Positions 1 through 9,137 of a DNA stretch of 64,000 nt are shown here, in pieces. Source of the stretch: Betaproteobacteria bacterium UBA1934 (GTDB lineage: Bacteria; Pseudomonadota; Gammaproteobacteria; Burkholderiales; Rhodocyclaceae). Under the pieces are notes generated by a model. It saw only the letters and a program-made list of their open reading frames with translations. It made no database searches and had not been told where the DNA came from. Location: positions 521,252 through 585,251 of the forward strand of contig DDFG01000001.1 in NCBI GenBank assembly GCA_002337055.1, read 5' to 3'. Each line of letters opens with the position of its first letter. Position 1 is the first letter of the stretch. Both the position numbers and the translations under genes were made by a program.

Positions 1-500
1 AGGTGCACGTTCTTGCCGATCTGGGCGCAGGAACCGACGGTGGCCCAGGTGTCAACCATCGTGCCTTCATCGACGAAGGCGCCGATGTTGACGAAGGAAG
101 GCATGAGCACGGCACCCTTGGAAATGAAGGAGCCGCGGCGAACGACGGCGCCGGGCACGACGCGGAAACCGCCTTCGCGGAACTGGCGCTCGCTCCAGTT
201 GGCGAATTTGGGGTCGACCTTGTCGAAAGAGCGCAATTCGCCGCAATCATGAATCACGTTGTCGCGGATGCGGAAGGAGAGCAACACCGCTTTCTTGATC
301 CACTGATGGGTGACCCATTCGCCGCCGATCTTTTCGGCCACGCGTAGTTTGCCGGCGTCGAGGTCGGCGATCACCTGCTCGATGGCCTGAAGGTCATCGG
401 CAGGCGTCTGCGGCGTCAACTCGGCGCGGCGTTCCCAGAGCTGGTCGATCAGGGGTTCCAGTGCGGCGGCGGGCATGGGAGGGGGCGTAGTGATGGTCAC
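1..500 (-). CDS. dapD: 2,3,4,5-tetrahydropyridine-2,6-dicarboxylate N-succinyltransferase (partial, 3' end outside window)
   Basis: Succinylates tetrahydrodipicolinate with succinyl-CoA in the succinylase branch of lysine and meso-diaminopimelate synthesis in the cytosol. Reading the minus strand from 500 gives an uninterrupted frame of about 166 residues. It contains the DapD-typical N-terminal helical domain ([39 protein letters not shown]) and the start of the left-handed beta-helix ([33 protein letters not shown]). A GTG at 498-500 is preceded by AGGA five bases away, which favours it over the in-frame ATG at 476. The full family protein is about 275 residues, so roughly 110 residues lie outside the window. 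The next gene upstream on the same strand is dapC (12 bases away), which supplies the following aminotransferase step, so the two are probably co-transcribed. Confidence 0.96.
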   Translation of the reverse strand, partial: MTITTPPPMPAAALEPLIDQLWERRAELTPQTPADDLQAIEQVIADLDAGKLRVAEKIGGEWVTHQWIKKAVLLSFRIRDNVIHDCGELRSFDKVDPKFANWSERQFREGGFRVVPGAVVRRGSFISKGAVLMPSFVNIGAFVDEGTMVDTWATVGSCAQIGKNVH

Positions 501-512
501 GATGTTCCTGCT

Positions 513-1703
513 CTAAAGTTGGTTGATGAATTCATTGATCCGGTCGGCCGCCTCGCCGCACTCGGCGAGGGACGCCACCAGCGCGATGCGGACGAAATCC
601 GCACCGGGGTTCGTGCCGTGCGCCGCGCGGGCCAGAAAGCTGCCCGGCAAAACGATGACATTATAGGCGGCATACAGCCGCCGGGCGAATTCGGTGTCGC
701 TGATCGGCGTCCTGGCCCAGAGGTAGAAACTGGCGTCCGGCATTCCGGTGGCCAGTGCGCTGGCAAAGCGCGGCGCCAGCACCGCGAATTTTTCCCGGTA
801 CAGGGCACGGTTTTCCAGAACGTGCGACTCGTCGTTCCAGGCCGCCACCGACGCAGCCTGCACCGGTGGCGGCATCGCGCAGCCATGGTAGGTGCGGTAC
901 AGCAGAAACTGCTTGAGCAGGGTCGGGTCGCCGGCCACGAAGCCGGACCGCATACCTGGCACATTCGACCGTTTGGAGAGACTGGAGAACATCACCAGCC
1001 GCTCGTGGCCGCGTCCCAGCAATTTGGCTGCCTGCAAGCCGCCGAGCGGCGGATGGGCTTCATCAAAATAGATCTCCGAATAGCATTCGTCGGAGGCAAT
1101 CACAAAGCCGTAACGGTCGGCCAGTTCAAAAATCGCCTTCCAGTCTGTCAGGCCTAGCACCTTGCCGGTCGGATTGCCCGGCGAGCAGACGAAAAGTAGT
1201 TGCACTTGCGACCATTCTTCCGGCGACAGGCATTCGAAATCGAGGGCGAAATCGTTCTCGGGCAGCGTGTTGAGAAAGCGCGGCTCGGCGCCGGCCAGGT
1301 AAGCAGCGCCCTCGTATATCTGGTAGAAGGGATTCGGACTGGCGACCAGCGGCACGCTGCCACGAGTCGGGTCGATCAGGGCCTGGGCGAAGGAAAACAG
1401 GGCCTCGCGGGAACCGTTGACAGGCAGGATTTCCGTTTCGGGGTTCAAATCGAGGTCGTAGCGTTGTTTCGCCCAGCCGGCAATTGCCTGGCGTAGCGCC
1501 GGGATCCCGAGCGTGACCGGATAATTGGCCAGCCCACCGAGATTGTCGCGCAGGGCTTGCTGAATGAAGGCAGGCGTCGCGTGTTGTGGCTCGCCGATGG
1601 ATAGCTTGACTTCCGGCCGGCCAGGCGGCGGCGTCACGCCGGCAAACAACTGGCGCAAACGCTCGAAGGGGTAGGCCTGCAACTGGGAGAGGTGCGGATT
1701 CAC
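513..1703 (-). CDS. dapC: succinyldiaminopimelate transaminase
   Basis: PLP-dependent class I/II aminotransferase of 396 residues that forms N-succinyl-diaminopimelate from the keto precursor using glutamate. Visible family features are the N-terminal substrate segment (VKLSIGEPQHATPAFI), the NPTGK stretch in FVCSPGNPTGKVLGL, the IASDECYSEIYFDE segment with the PLP-pyridine aspartate, and the Schiff-base lysine in SSLSKRSNVPGMRSGF. C-terminal FVRIALV is the usual substrate-carboxylate arginine region. The start is GTG at 1703 (MNPHLSQLQAYPFERL), as in betaproteobacterial DapC. It precedes dapD in the same direction. Because it lies beside dapD and has the DapC-type N-terminus, DapC is preferred over other aspartate-family aminotransferases. 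Confidence 0.93.
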   Translation of the reverse strand: MNPHLSQLQAYPFERLRQLFAGVTPPPGRPEVKLSIGEPQHATPAFIQQALRDNLGGLANYPVTLGIPALRQAIAGWAKQRYDLDLNPETEILPVNGSREALFSFAQALIDPTRGSVPLVASPNPFYQIYEGAAYLAGAEPRFLNTLPENDFALDFECLSPEEWSQVQLLFVCSPGNPTGKVLGLTDWKAIFELADRYGFVIASDECYSEIYFDEAHPPLGGLQAAKLLGRGHERLVMFSSLSKRSNVPGMRSGFVAGDPTLLKQFLLYRTYHGCAMPPPVQAASVAAWNDESHVLENRALYREKFAVLAPRFASALATGMPDASFYLWARTPISDTEFARRLYAAYNVIVLPGSFLARAAHGTNPGADFVRIALVASLAECGEAADRINEFINQL

Positions 1704-1768
1704 GATGGTTTTCGGGTGGTCGGGGAGAGGCGATTATCCCAGAAACCGCTGTTGGCGGTTTTTCAGTA

Positions 1769-1786
1769 TTGTCACAATTCGGTCAT
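1769..1786 (+). promoter_or_regulatory. candidate PhoB box upstream of the alkaline phosphatase pair
   Basis: Two heptamers, TTGTCAC (1769-1775) and CGGTCAT (1780-1786), are separated by the 4-base AT tract AATT. This is the 7-4-7 geometry with 11-base periodicity of Pho boxes (consensus half-site CTGTCAT). A further TTGTCAT starts at 1793, and CATAGT at 1797-1802 lies where a PhoB-dependent -10 would be expected. The gene downstream encodes an alkaline phosphatase, which fits phosphate-starvation control. The match is by eye; binding is inferred. Confidence 0.6.
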
Positions 1787-1837
1787 GCGATTTTGTCATA
1801 GTGACCAGGCCTCGATACAGTTCAGGAGTCCCCCCAC

Positions 1838-3259
1838 ATGTACAGAACCGTAATTCTGGCGGCCGCTGGTGCCGCGCTGCTCTCCGGATGCCTCGGTGGC
1901 GGCAGTTCGCCCGCCACAATGGATCCGCCCAAGAATGTTGTCTTTTTCCTCGGTGACGGCATGGGTATTACCACCCTGACCGCTGCCCGTATCTACAAGG
2001 TCGGCGAAGATGGCGAACTGACCATCGACACGCTACCGGAAACCGGCTTCGTCAAGACTTTCTCCAACAACGCCCAGGTGACCGACAGCGCGCCATCGAT
2101 GTCCGCCTACATGACCGGCGTCAAGATGGACAATGAAGTCATCTCGATGAGCACCGAAACGGTCGCTTTCGATGCCAACGGCAACGACTATCTGAGCGGT
2201 GCGGACAGCACCTGTCCGGCCTCCAACGGCAAGGCGGTAGCCACGCTGCTCGAGATCGCCAAGGCTGCCGGTCTCGGCACCGGCGCAGTGACGACTACCC
2301 GCCTGACGCATGCGACGCCGGCCGCAACCTATGCGCACATCTGCCACCGTGACGGTGAAAACAACATCGCCGCGCAGGCCGTGCCGGGTGGTGCGGGCTA
2401 CAACAACGCTCTGGCCGATGGCGTCGATGTGCTGATGGGCGGCGGACGTCGTCATTTCGTGCCGAAGGCGACGAGCGGCAGCAAGCGCTCCGACGCGCGC
2501 GACCTGGTCGCGGAAATGCGGGCGGCCGGCTACACCTACGCCTCGAACAAGAGCGAAATGGATGCAGTCGATACCAAGTCGGCGAAAAAGCTGCTTGGCT
2601 TGTACACGATGGACCACATGTCCTACGACCTTGATCGCGACCCGGCAGTCGAACCCAGTCTGGCGGAAATGACCGGCAAGGCCATCGATGTTCTGAAGAA
2701 CAACAACAAGGGCTTCTTCCTGATGGTGGAAGGCGGGCGTATCGACCACGCCCTGCATTCGACCAACGCGCGTCGAGCCTTGCAGGACACCGTGGCCTTC
2801 GATACCGCGATCAAGACTGCGATCGACAAGTTGCAGGCGATCGACCCCGGTCTCAAGAACACGCTGATCGTCGTGACCGCCGACCACGACCATACGCTGG
2901 TCCTGAACGGCTATGCCCAGCGCACCGGCCCGACGACCGCCAGCAACCCCGGCGTCCTCGGTCTGGTCAAGAATTTCGTGACCGGCGCGCTGAATACCGA
3001 TACCGGCGGTAACCCCTTTACGGTGATCGGGTTTGGCAACGGCGAAAACCGCCCGGCGGCTCGTACGGCGCTGACGGATGCGCAGGTGTTCGACAAGGAT
3101 TACCACCAGGAAGCGGTCATTCCAATGCCCGTCGGCGGCGAGACGCATGGCGGCACCGATGTGTTCATCGGCGCGATTGGCAAGGGGGCCGAGAACTTCA
3201 CCGGCATTATCGAGAACATCCAGGTATTCAGCCTGGTGCGCAAGGCCATCGGCCTGTGA
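1838..3259 (+). CDS. PhoA-family alkaline phosphatase, lipoprotein
   Basis: Phosphomonoesterase of 473 residues predicted to release inorganic phosphate from organic phosphates outside the cytoplasm. The N-terminus is a lipoprotein signal with lipobox LLSGC, so the mature enzyme should be lipid-anchored. PhoA metal and catalytic motifs are present in order: FLGDGMG (metal aspartate), TDSAPS (nucleophilic serine), HATPAA, EGGRIDHALH, TADHDHT and GGETHGG. Family length is about 450-480. A candidate Pho box lies 50-70 bases upstream. The stop overlaps nothing but is only 23 bases from the next phosphatase, a clear paralogue sharing nearly all motifs, so the pair looks like a tandem duplication in one operon. 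Function within the superfamily is well supported; substrate preference is unknown. Confidence 0.92.
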   Translation: MYRTVILAAAGAALLSGCLGGGSSPATMDPPKNVVFFLGDGMGITTLTAARIYKVGEDGELTIDTLPETGFVKTFSNNAQVTDSAPSMSAYMTGVKMDNEVISMSTETVAFDANGNDYLSGADSTCPASNGKAVATLLEIAKAAGLGTGAVTTTRLTHATPAATYAHICHRDGENNIAAQAVPGGAGYNNALADGVDVLMGGGRRHFVPKATSGSKRSDARDLVAEMRAAGYTYASNKSEMDAVDTKSAKKLLGLYTMDHMSYDLDRDPAVEPSLAEMTGKAIDVLKNNNKGFFLMVEGGRIDHALHSTNARRALQDTVAFDTAIKTAIDKLQAIDPGLKNTLIVVTADHDHTLVLNGYAQRTGPTTASNPGVLGLVKNFVTGALNTDTGGNPFTVIGFGNGENRPAARTALTDAQVFDKDYHQEAVIPMPVGGETHGGTDVFIGAIGKGAENFTGIIENIQVFSLVRKAIGL

Positions 3260-3282
3260 TCCGGACCAGGAAAGGAACGCAT

Positions 3283-4683
3283 ATGAAACTGATCCGCACG
3301 CTTGCGGCCACCGCATTCGCGGCCGCTTTCGCAAGTCCGGCCCTGGCCGCCGGCGAGGCCAAGAACGTCATCTTCTTTCTCGGCGACGGCATGGGCCCGA
3401 CCACGGTGACGGCCGCCCGTATTTACAAATATGGCGAATCCGGCAAGCTCAATATGGAGGCGCTGACCCGCACGGCCCGCATCCGTACCGCCTCGCTTGA
3501 TGCCCAGACCACCGACAGTGCGCCGTCGATGGCGGCATACATGACCGGCGTCAAGATGAACAACGAAGTGCTGTCGATGTCGAGCAACACAAAGGCCTAC
3601 GACGCGACGGCCAAGCCCTATGTGAGCGGTGCCGACACGACCTGTCCGGCGAACAATGGCACGCCTGCCACCACGCTGCTGGAACTGGCGAAAGCGGCGG
3701 GAAAAGGGGTTGGGGCGGTGACGACCACGCGTATTACCCATGCGACCCCGGCGGCGACGTTCTCGCACATCTGCCACCGCGATGGCGAAAATGACATCGC
3801 CGCCCAGGTCGTACCCGGCAGCGCCCGCTTCAATGCCGCGCTGGGTTCCGGCGTGGATGTGCTGCTTGGCGGCGGACGCAGGCATTTTCTGCCTTCCGGG
3901 GTCGCTGGCAGCAAGCGCACCGATGCGGTGGATCTGACTGCCCTGCTGACCAATGCCGGCTACACCTATGTGACTACCGGCACGGCACTGCGCAACGTCA
4001 ATGTGGCAACGACCAACAAGCTGGTCGGGCTGTTCAATGCCGATCACCTGAACTACGAACTGGATCGGGTCAAGGGCGCCATCGACGAACCCAGCCTGGC
4101 CGACATGACTGAAACTGCCGTCAAGCTGTTGCAGAAGAACAGCAAGGGCTACTTCCTGATGGTCGAAGGCGGGCGGATTGACCACGCTTTGCATGGCACC
4201 AATGCCAAGCGGGCGCTGGAAGACGCCATCGCCTTCGATGAAGCGATCAAGCGGGCGCTTTCGCTGGTCGACCTGAAGGATACGCTGGTCGTTGTCACGG
4301 CCGACCACGATCACACGATGACCTTCAACGGCTATCCGCACCGGGGCAACCCGATTCTGGGCAAGGTGACCGACATCAAGCAGACGCGGGTGCAGGGCAA
4401 GCCGGTACTTGCCAATGCGGCTGACAGCAAGCCCTACACGACGCTGGTCTTTGGGAATGGTGGCGGTCCCCGCAAGGCCAGCCGCGATGATCTGACGACG
4501 GTGGATACGGCGGCCGACGATTACCTTCAAGACGTGGGGGTGGTGCTCGGCACGCCGGGCTCAGAAACGCATGGTGGCGGTGACGTAATGCTGCTGTCGG
4601 GCGGTGCCGGCAACGCCGGCTTCAAGGGCACGCTCGACAACACCAAGGTCTTCGGGGTGGTGCGCACCGCGCTCGGACTCTGA
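3283..4683 (+). CDS. PhoA-family alkaline phosphatase, secreted
   Basis: Second alkaline phosphatase of 466 residues, paralogous to the gene just upstream. It begins with a classical Sec signal peptide (MKLIRTLAATAFAAAFAS, cleavage near ALA-AG) rather than a lipobox, so the product is probably free in the periplasm or released. Motifs: FLGDGMGPTT, TTDSAPSM with the nucleophile serine, HATPAATFSHICHRDG, EGGRIDHALHG, TADHDHTM and GSETHGGGDV. The frame is open from a GTG at 3256, but the ATG at 3283 follows the ribosome site AGGAAAGGA and starts the signal peptide, so that start is chosen. The different export signals of the two copies suggest the duplicates serve different locations. Confidence 0.92.
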   Translation: MKLIRTLAATAFAAAFASPALAAGEAKNVIFFLGDGMGPTTVTAARIYKYGESGKLNMEALTRTARIRTASLDAQTTDSAPSMAAYMTGVKMNNEVLSMSSNTKAYDATAKPYVSGADTTCPANNGTPATTLLELAKAAGKGVGAVTTTRITHATPAATFSHICHRDGENDIAAQVVPGSARFNAALGSGVDVLLGGGRRHFLPSGVAGSKRTDAVDLTALLTNAGYTYVTTGTALRNVNVATTNKLVGLFNADHLNYELDRVKGAIDEPSLADMTETAVKLLQKNSKGYFLMVEGGRIDHALHGTNAKRALEDAIAFDEAIKRALSLVDLKDTLVVVTADHDHTMTFNGYPHRGNPILGKVTDIKQTRVQGKPVLANAADSKPYTTLVFGNGGGPRKASRDDLTTVDTAADDYLQDVGVVLGTPGSETHGGGDVMLLSGGAGNAGFKGTLDNTKVFGVVRTALGL

Positions 4684-4701
4684 TCTCGCAGACGCTGCGA
4701 T

Positions 4702-4733
4702 CGGCGGACGGCGACGTCCGCCGCTTTTCTTTT
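4702..4733 (+). terminator. rho-independent terminator after the phosphatase pair
   Basis: Perfect 9-bp stem CGGCGGACG/CGTCCGCCG with a GCGA tetraloop, followed by CTTTTCTTTT. It lies 18 bases after the second phosphatase stop and only about 10 bases before the next start codon, so it should separate the phosphatase operon from the downstream gene or attenuate readthrough. Confidence 0.85.
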
Positions 4734-4742
4734 GGAAGAAGC

Positions 4743-5417
4743 ATGAAACGTACAATTGCAACCCTGCTGCTGGTGATCGGCGGCACGGCCGTCTGCCAGG
4801 CCGCGCCGCTGGCGGATGCCACCCTGCTGATTCAGCATGAGGTCACCGAGGTCGGCGCCGACGGCATCACCCGGCAGATGAAATTCCAGGAGCGCTTTAT
4901 CCGGCGCGGCGACCAGATCTGGGTGGAACGCATTCTGCCGGCTGGAGCACACGACGAGCACGATCACGCCAAGGGCGGGCAGGGGCACAAGCACCTGGAT
5001 CTCGCGGCGGCGGCGCGCTGGATTGTTCTCGGACCGGACAAACGGCCGGTGGTACGCCTGGTCAATCGGCACGACAAAGTGATCATCAATGTGCCGGAAG
5101 CGGAGTACGGCAATATCGGCTACGACGGCAACTGGGAAAACGCCCTCCATCTGCTGGCGCCGGCACAATTGCAGAACATGAAGGAAACCGGGCGACCGGC
5201 CGACCATCTGCGTGTTTATGAATCCGGTGGCAACGCGCGGCGCCTCAAGGTGACATGGGACACGCGGCTGGAACTGCCGCGTCGCGTCGAATCGGTGACC
5301 ACCAGCGGCCTCGGGCAGAAACGCATGGTAGCCAGCGATCAACCCGCGCCAGCGGCCTTGCCCTGGGCGACGCTACAGGATTATCGCCAAAAGGAATACT
5401 CGGACTATCTCGACTGA
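4743..5417 (+). CDS. exported protein of unknown function with a His-rich segment
   Basis: Not recognised as a named family. It has 224 residues with a Sec-type signal peptide (MKRTIATLLLVIGG...CQA-AP) and then a mainly beta-looking domain. At about residues 60-84 is a hydrophilic histidine- and acid-rich run (HDEHDHAKGGQGHKH) that could bind metal ions. The C-terminus ends in a charged amphipathic stretch (ATLQDYRQKEYSDYLD). It follows the phosphatase terminator by ten bases in the same direction. Since PhoA-type enzymes need zinc and magnesium, a link through metal supply is conceivable, but nothing in the sequence proves it. Confidence 0.75.
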   Translation: MKRTIATLLLVIGGTAVCQAAPLADATLLIQHEVTEVGADGITRQMKFQERFIRRGDQIWVERILPAGAHDEHDHAKGGQGHKHLDLAAAARWIVLGPDKRPVVRLVNRHDKVIINVPEAEYGNIGYDGNWENALHLLAPAQLQNMKETGRPADHLRVYESGGNARRLKVTWDTRLELPRRVESVTTSGLGQKRMVASDQPAPAALPWATLQDYRQKEYSDYLD

Positions 5418-5465
5418 TCGAGCGAGTCCCTATAATGGCGGTATCCGAGTTTTGTCGAGCCCGCC

Positions 5466-6140
5466 ATGGATGCTGCCGCCGAATCGACCCCTGTAGAACC
5501 CGCCGAGGTCGCGCCCGGTTTTGTCGCTCGCAACATGCGCTGGATCAAGCTGGCGGCAATCGGGCTTGCGGTACTGATTCCGTTGTTGATTGCCGCCGCA
5601 CTCATGCTTGGCGGCGGCAAGGACAAGCCGGCGGCGGTCATATCCCCCTCGGCACCCACATCGGAAACCGCAGCTGGATCTCAAGCGGCGGCGGCCTCGG
5701 CACCGGCACCCGCTCACGGGCCGACGCCCGAAGAAGCGCAGGCCGCTGCGCGCGAGGCCGAGCAACGCCGCCAAGCGGTGCTGGAAGCGCACGACAAGGT
5801 GATGAGCGGCGACGTCGCCGCCGGAACGGCGACGTCGGTCCCCGTCTCGATTCGTCCGTCGCTGGGTAAGTCGGTGCCGGTCGCTGCCGCCAACGCACCC
5901 GAACCCTTACCTGCGGCTGTCGAAAAGAAACCGGCGGAACCCAAATCCACGATGCCCCAGCCGGTCGCCAAGGCCGAGACGGCGCCGGCAGCCAACACCG
6001 CTCCACCGACATCCGCTGCGATGCCGACACCCCTGGGACGGCAGGGCTATGGCGTCAACCAGAGCAATGTGGAAGGTTTGACCACGCTGATCGAAGCGAT
6101 GAACAAGGCCGATGCGGCCAAGAACAAGCCGCGCAAATGA
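5466..6140 (+). CDS. single-pass membrane protein with Ala/Pro-rich tail, unknown function
   Basis: Unrecognised protein of 224 residues. A short N-terminal cytoplasmic part is followed by one transmembrane helix at about residues 27-49 (WIKLAAIGLAVLIPLLIAAA) and then a low-complexity Ala/Pro/Glu/Lys-rich region to the C-terminus. A possible coiled segment (EEAQAAAREAEQRRQAVLE) lies at about residues 80-100. This is the architecture of periplasmic spacer or tether proteins, but no family motif is visible. It lies 48 bases after the His-rich exported protein. Codon usage matches its neighbours, which supports a real gene. Confidence 0.65.
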   Translation: MDAAAESTPVEPAEVAPGFVARNMRWIKLAAIGLAVLIPLLIAAALMLGGGKDKPAAVISPSAPTSETAAGSQAAAASAPAPAHGPTPEEAQAAAREAEQRRQAVLEAHDKVMSGDVAAGTATSVPVSIRPSLGKSVPVAAANAPEPLPAAVEKKPAEPKSTMPQPVAKAETAPAANTAPPTSAAMPTPLGRQGYGVNQSNVEGLTTLIEAMNKADAAKNKPRK

Positions 6141-6163
6141 AAAGGGCGCCGATGGCGGCGCCC
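6140..6163 (-). terminator. rho-independent terminator of the fumarase operon
   Basis: Perfect stem GGGCGCC/GGCGCCC around a 6-base loop. Read on the minus strand it is followed by TTTTCATTT, and it lies 20 bases after the fumarase stop. The U-tract overlaps the end of the convergent gene, so the hairpin mainly serves the minus strand. Confidence 0.75.
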
Positions 6164-6182
6164 AGGCACACGATGACGGCGA

Positions 6183-7706
6183 TCAGTGTGCGACCGGAAT
6201 CTTGCCGATCTTGATCTGCCACTCGCGCGGGCCGGTGTTGTGCACGCTGGTGCCGCTTGAATCGACGGCTACCGTCACCGGCATGTCCTGTACATCAAAT
6301 TCGTAGATGGCTTCCATGCCCAGGTCGGCAAAGCCGACCACTTTGGCTGATTTGATCGCCTTGGCGACCAGGTAGGCCGCGCCGCCGACTGCCATCAGGT
6401 AGGCCGACCGGTTATCCTTGATCGCCTCGATCGCGACCGGGCCGCGCTCGGATTTGCCTATCATCGAAATCAGGCCGGTCTTCTCCAGCATCATGCGGGT
6501 GAATTTGTCCATGCGGGTGGCCGTGGTCGGGCCGGCCGGGCCGACGACTTCGTCGCGCACCGGATCGACCGGGCCGACGTAGTAAATGACGCGGTTGGTG
6601 AAATCCACTGGCAGCTTCTCGCCCTTGGCCAGCATGTCGGCGATGCGCTTGTGCGCGGCGTCGCGGCCGGTCAGCATCTTGCCGTTCAGCAGCAGTTTCT
6701 GGCCTGGTTTCCAGTCGGCGACTTCAGCCTTGGTCAGGGTGTCGAGATTGACGGGGGTGGCGGATTGGACATCCGGCGTCCAGGTTACTGCCGGCCAGTC
6801 TTCGAGGCGTGGTGGCTCCAGTTTCGCCGGGCCGGAACCATCGAGGTGAAAATGGACGTGACGGGTGGCGGCGCAGTTGGGTACCAGAGCCACCGGCAGG
6901 TTGGCGGCGTGGCAGGGGTAATCGAGCACCTTGACGTCGAGCACGGTGGTCAGGCCGCCCAGCCCTTGGGCGCCGACACCCAGCGCGTTGATCTTCTCGA
7001 ACAGTTCGAGGCGCAGTTCCTCGGCCCGGTTTTTCGGGCCGCGCGCCTTGAGTTCGTGCATATCGACCGGCGCCATGATCGATTCCTTGGCCAGCAGCAT
7101 GGCTTTTTCCGGCGTGCCGCCGATGCCGATGCCGATGATGCCGGGTGGGCACCAGCCGGCGCCCATTTCGGGAATCTTGTGCAAGACCCAGTCGACGAGG
7201 TCGTCGGAGGGGTTGAGCATGGCGAATTTGGATTTGGCTTCCGAACCGCCGCCCTTAGCCGCGCAGATCACTTCCAGGTGGTCGCCCGGCACGATTTCGA
7301 CATGCACGATCGCCGGGGTGTTGTCCTTGGTGTTGATGCGTTTGCCGGCCGGATCGGCCAGCACAGACGCGCGCAACGGGTTGTCCGGGTTGGTGTAGGC
7401 GCGGCGTACTCCTTCATCGACCATCTCCTGCGGGGTCATGGTGGCGTCCGCCCAGCGCATGTTCATGCCGATCTTGAGGAACACCATGCCGATGCCGGTA
7501 TCCTGACAGATCGGGCGGTGGCCTTCGGCAGCCATGCGCGAATTGGTCAGGATCTGGGCGATGGCATCCTTGGCGGCCGGCGATTCTTCGCGCTCGTAGG
7601 CTTCGCCCAGGGCCTTGATGTAGTCGAGCGGGTGGTAGTAGCTGATGTACTGAAAGGCATCGGCGATGGAGGCGATAAAATCTTCTTGTCTGATCGAGGC
7701 GCTCAT
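6183..7706 (-). CDS. fumA: fumarate hydratase, class I (iron-sulfur)
   Basis: Oxygen-sensitive 4Fe-4S fumarase of 507 residues that interconverts fumarate and L-malate in the TCA cycle. The N-terminal alpha domain holds the cluster-cysteine contexts CQDTGIG and the KGGGSEAKSKF and WCPPGIIGIGIGG motifs. The C-terminal beta domain (from about residue 330) contains TRMDKFTRMMLEKTGLISMIGKSERGP and ends with WQIKIGKIP. Length and domain order are those of the single-chain class I enzyme, not the two-subunit form. An ATG at 7706 with GAGG about nine bases upstream gives the start. It lies 10 bases after the YqhA-family gene on the same strand, suggesting one transcript, and ends at a terminator. 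Confidence 0.95.
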   Translation of the reverse strand: MSASIRQEDFIASIADAFQYISYYHPLDYIKALGEAYEREESPAAKDAIAQILTNSRMAAEGHRPICQDTGIGMVFLKIGMNMRWADATMTPQEMVDEGVRRAYTNPDNPLRASVLADPAGKRINTKDNTPAIVHVEIVPGDHLEVICAAKGGGSEAKSKFAMLNPSDDLVDWVLHKIPEMGAGWCPPGIIGIGIGGTPEKAMLLAKESIMAPVDMHELKARGPKNRAEELRLELFEKINALGVGAQGLGGLTTVLDVKVLDYPCHAANLPVALVPNCAATRHVHFHLDGSGPAKLEPPRLEDWPAVTWTPDVQSATPVNLDTLTKAEVADWKPGQKLLLNGKMLTGRDAAHKRIADMLAKGEKLPVDFTNRVIYYVGPVDPVRDEVVGPAGPTTATRMDKFTRMMLEKTGLISMIGKSERGPVAIEAIKDNRSAYLMAVGGAAYLVAKAIKSAKVVGFADLGMEAIYEFDVQDMPVTVAVDSSGTSVHNTGPREWQIKIGKIPVAH

Positions 7707-7716
7707 GGGGGAATCC

Positions 7717-8241
7717 TCAGGTGTGGTTGTTATGTTGAAGAACGAGGGTTTTGGTCATGATCCAGTCGGTCAGGGCAATCATCGCCGCGGATATCAGGAA
7801 CAGTGAGTGTATGGCCACCTGCGCGATGATGACGCGGTCTTCGATTTGCGAGGCATTGATGAAGGTCTTGAGGAGGTGGATGGAGGAGATGCCGATCAAT
7901 GCAGTGGCGAGCTTGACTTTCAACACGCCGGCATTGACGTGCGAAAGCCATTCAGGCTGGTCCGGATGACTGTCCAGATCAAGGCGTGAAACAAAGGTTT
8001 CGTAACCGCCGACCACCACCATCACCAGCAGATTGGCGATCATGACTACGTCGATCAGACCCAGTACGATGAGCATGACCTCGTTTTCGCTGAGGCTCCC
8101 GGTTTTGGCGACCAGATGCGATAGTTCGATCATGAACTGAACGACATAGACGCCTTGGGCGACGATCAATCCCAGATAAATGGGCAGCTGGAGCCAGCGG
8201 CTCCAGAAAATGAAGGATTCGATTTTTTGAATGGCTTTCAT
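7717..8241 (-). CDS. YqhA/UPF0114 family membrane protein
   Basis: Inner-membrane protein of about 174 residues matching the YqhA (TIGR00645) family of unknown function. Four hydrophobic segments are visible: LPIYLGLIVAQGVYVVQFM, VMLIVLGLIDVVMIANLLVM, ATALIGISSIHLLKTF and IHSLFLISAAMIALTDWIM. The conserved VVVGGYETFVS and LPIYLGLI stretches are family signatures. The ATG at 8241 is preferred to an in-frame TTG at 8256. Spacing of 10 bases to fumarase suggests co-transcription, although no functional tie to the TCA cycle is established. Confidence 0.88.
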   Translation of the reverse strand: MKAIQKIESFIFWSRWLQLPIYLGLIVAQGVYVVQFMIELSHLVAKTGSLSENEVMLIVLGLIDVVMIANLLVMVVVGGYETFVSRLDLDSHPDQPEWLSHVNAGVLKVKLATALIGISSIHLLKTFINASQIEDRVIIAQVAIHSLFLISAAMIALTDWIMTKTLVLQHNNHT

Positions 8242-8393
8242 GGGCGTTGTATCCAAGTTGAGAACTCATTTTAGCCGAATGGGTAACAGCAGTCCGGTGA
8301 TAAGGACAATCGTCGCGCGCTGGGGTTCCGGCGCGATAAAAAGTAACCGGCCTCGGGGTAGAATGCGAAACCAGTTTTCCAGAGGCGATCAGC

Positions 8394-9137
8394 GTGCGCA
8401 TCCTGCTTTCCAACGACGACGGCTACACTGCACCCGGTCTGCTCGAACTGGCGCGCGTGCTGGGCGAACTGGCGGAAGTGGTCGTGGTGGCGCCGGAGCG
8501 CAACCGCAGCGGCGCCAGCAACTCGCTGACCCTGGATCGGCCGCTGTCGCTGAAAACGGCCGCCAACGGCTTTTATTATGTGAATGGTACGCCTACCGAC
8601 TGCGTGCATCTGGCTGTTACCGGTCTGCTCGACCCGCTGCCGGACATGATCGTTTCCGGCATCAATCTCGGCGCCAACATGGGCGATGACACCATTTACT
8701 CAGGCACGGTCGCGGCGGCGATGGAAGGCTTTCTGCTCGGCATTCCGGCCATCGCGGTGTCGCTGACCAGTCACGAAGGGCGTCATTTCGAAACGGCCGG
8801 GCAGGTTGCCCGGCGGGTGGTGCAACGCTTCGTCGACCAGCCGATCCGGGAACCGGTGCTGCTCAACGTCAATGTGCCCGACATCCCCGCCGATCAGTTG
8901 TCTGGTATCGAGGTCACCCGCCTGGGCAAGCGGCACAAGGCCGAACCGGTGGTGCCGATGACCTCGCCGCGCAACGAGCGGGTGTACTGGGTGGGCGCCG
9001 CCGGGGCCGCGCAGGATGCCGGGCCGGGAACCGACTTCAACGCGGTCGAGCGGCGCGTGGTCTCGATCACGCCGCTCCAGATCGACCTGACACACGTTGC
9101 CCAGATCAATACGATCCGAACCTGGTTGCCATGCTGA
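8394..9137 (+). CDS. surE: 5'/3'-nucleotidase SurE
   Basis: Survival protein E, a metal-dependent phosphatase of nucleoside 5'- and 3'-monophosphates; 247 residues. The N-terminal LLSNDDGY carries the metal-binding Asp pair, followed by [26 protein letters not shown] and [22 protein letters not shown], all SurE signatures. It starts with GTG at 8394 behind an AGAGG site. Its last seven bases overlap the start of pcm. This surE-pcm-nlpD-rpoS order is conserved in beta- and gammaproteobacteria and links protein repair, nucleotide salvage and stationary-phase survival. Confidence 0.96.
   Translation: MRILLSNDDGYTAPGLLELARVLGELAEVVVVAPERNRSGASNSLTLDRPLSLKTAANGFYYVNGTPTDCVHLAVTGLLDPLPDMIVSGINLGANMGDDTIYSGTVAAAMEGFLLGIPAIAVSLTSHEGRHFETAGQVARRVVQRFVDQPIREPVLLNVNVPDIPADQLSGIEVTRLGKRHKAEPVVPMTSPRNERVYWVGAAGAAQDAGPGTDFNAVERRVVSITPLQIDLTHVAQINTIRTWLPC

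Noticed and set aside
2033..4530. Long minus-strand frames across the two alkaline phosphatases
   Set aside because: Antisense shadows; no ribosome sites or recognisable motifs, and the similarity of the two shadows simply reflects the paralogous sense genes.
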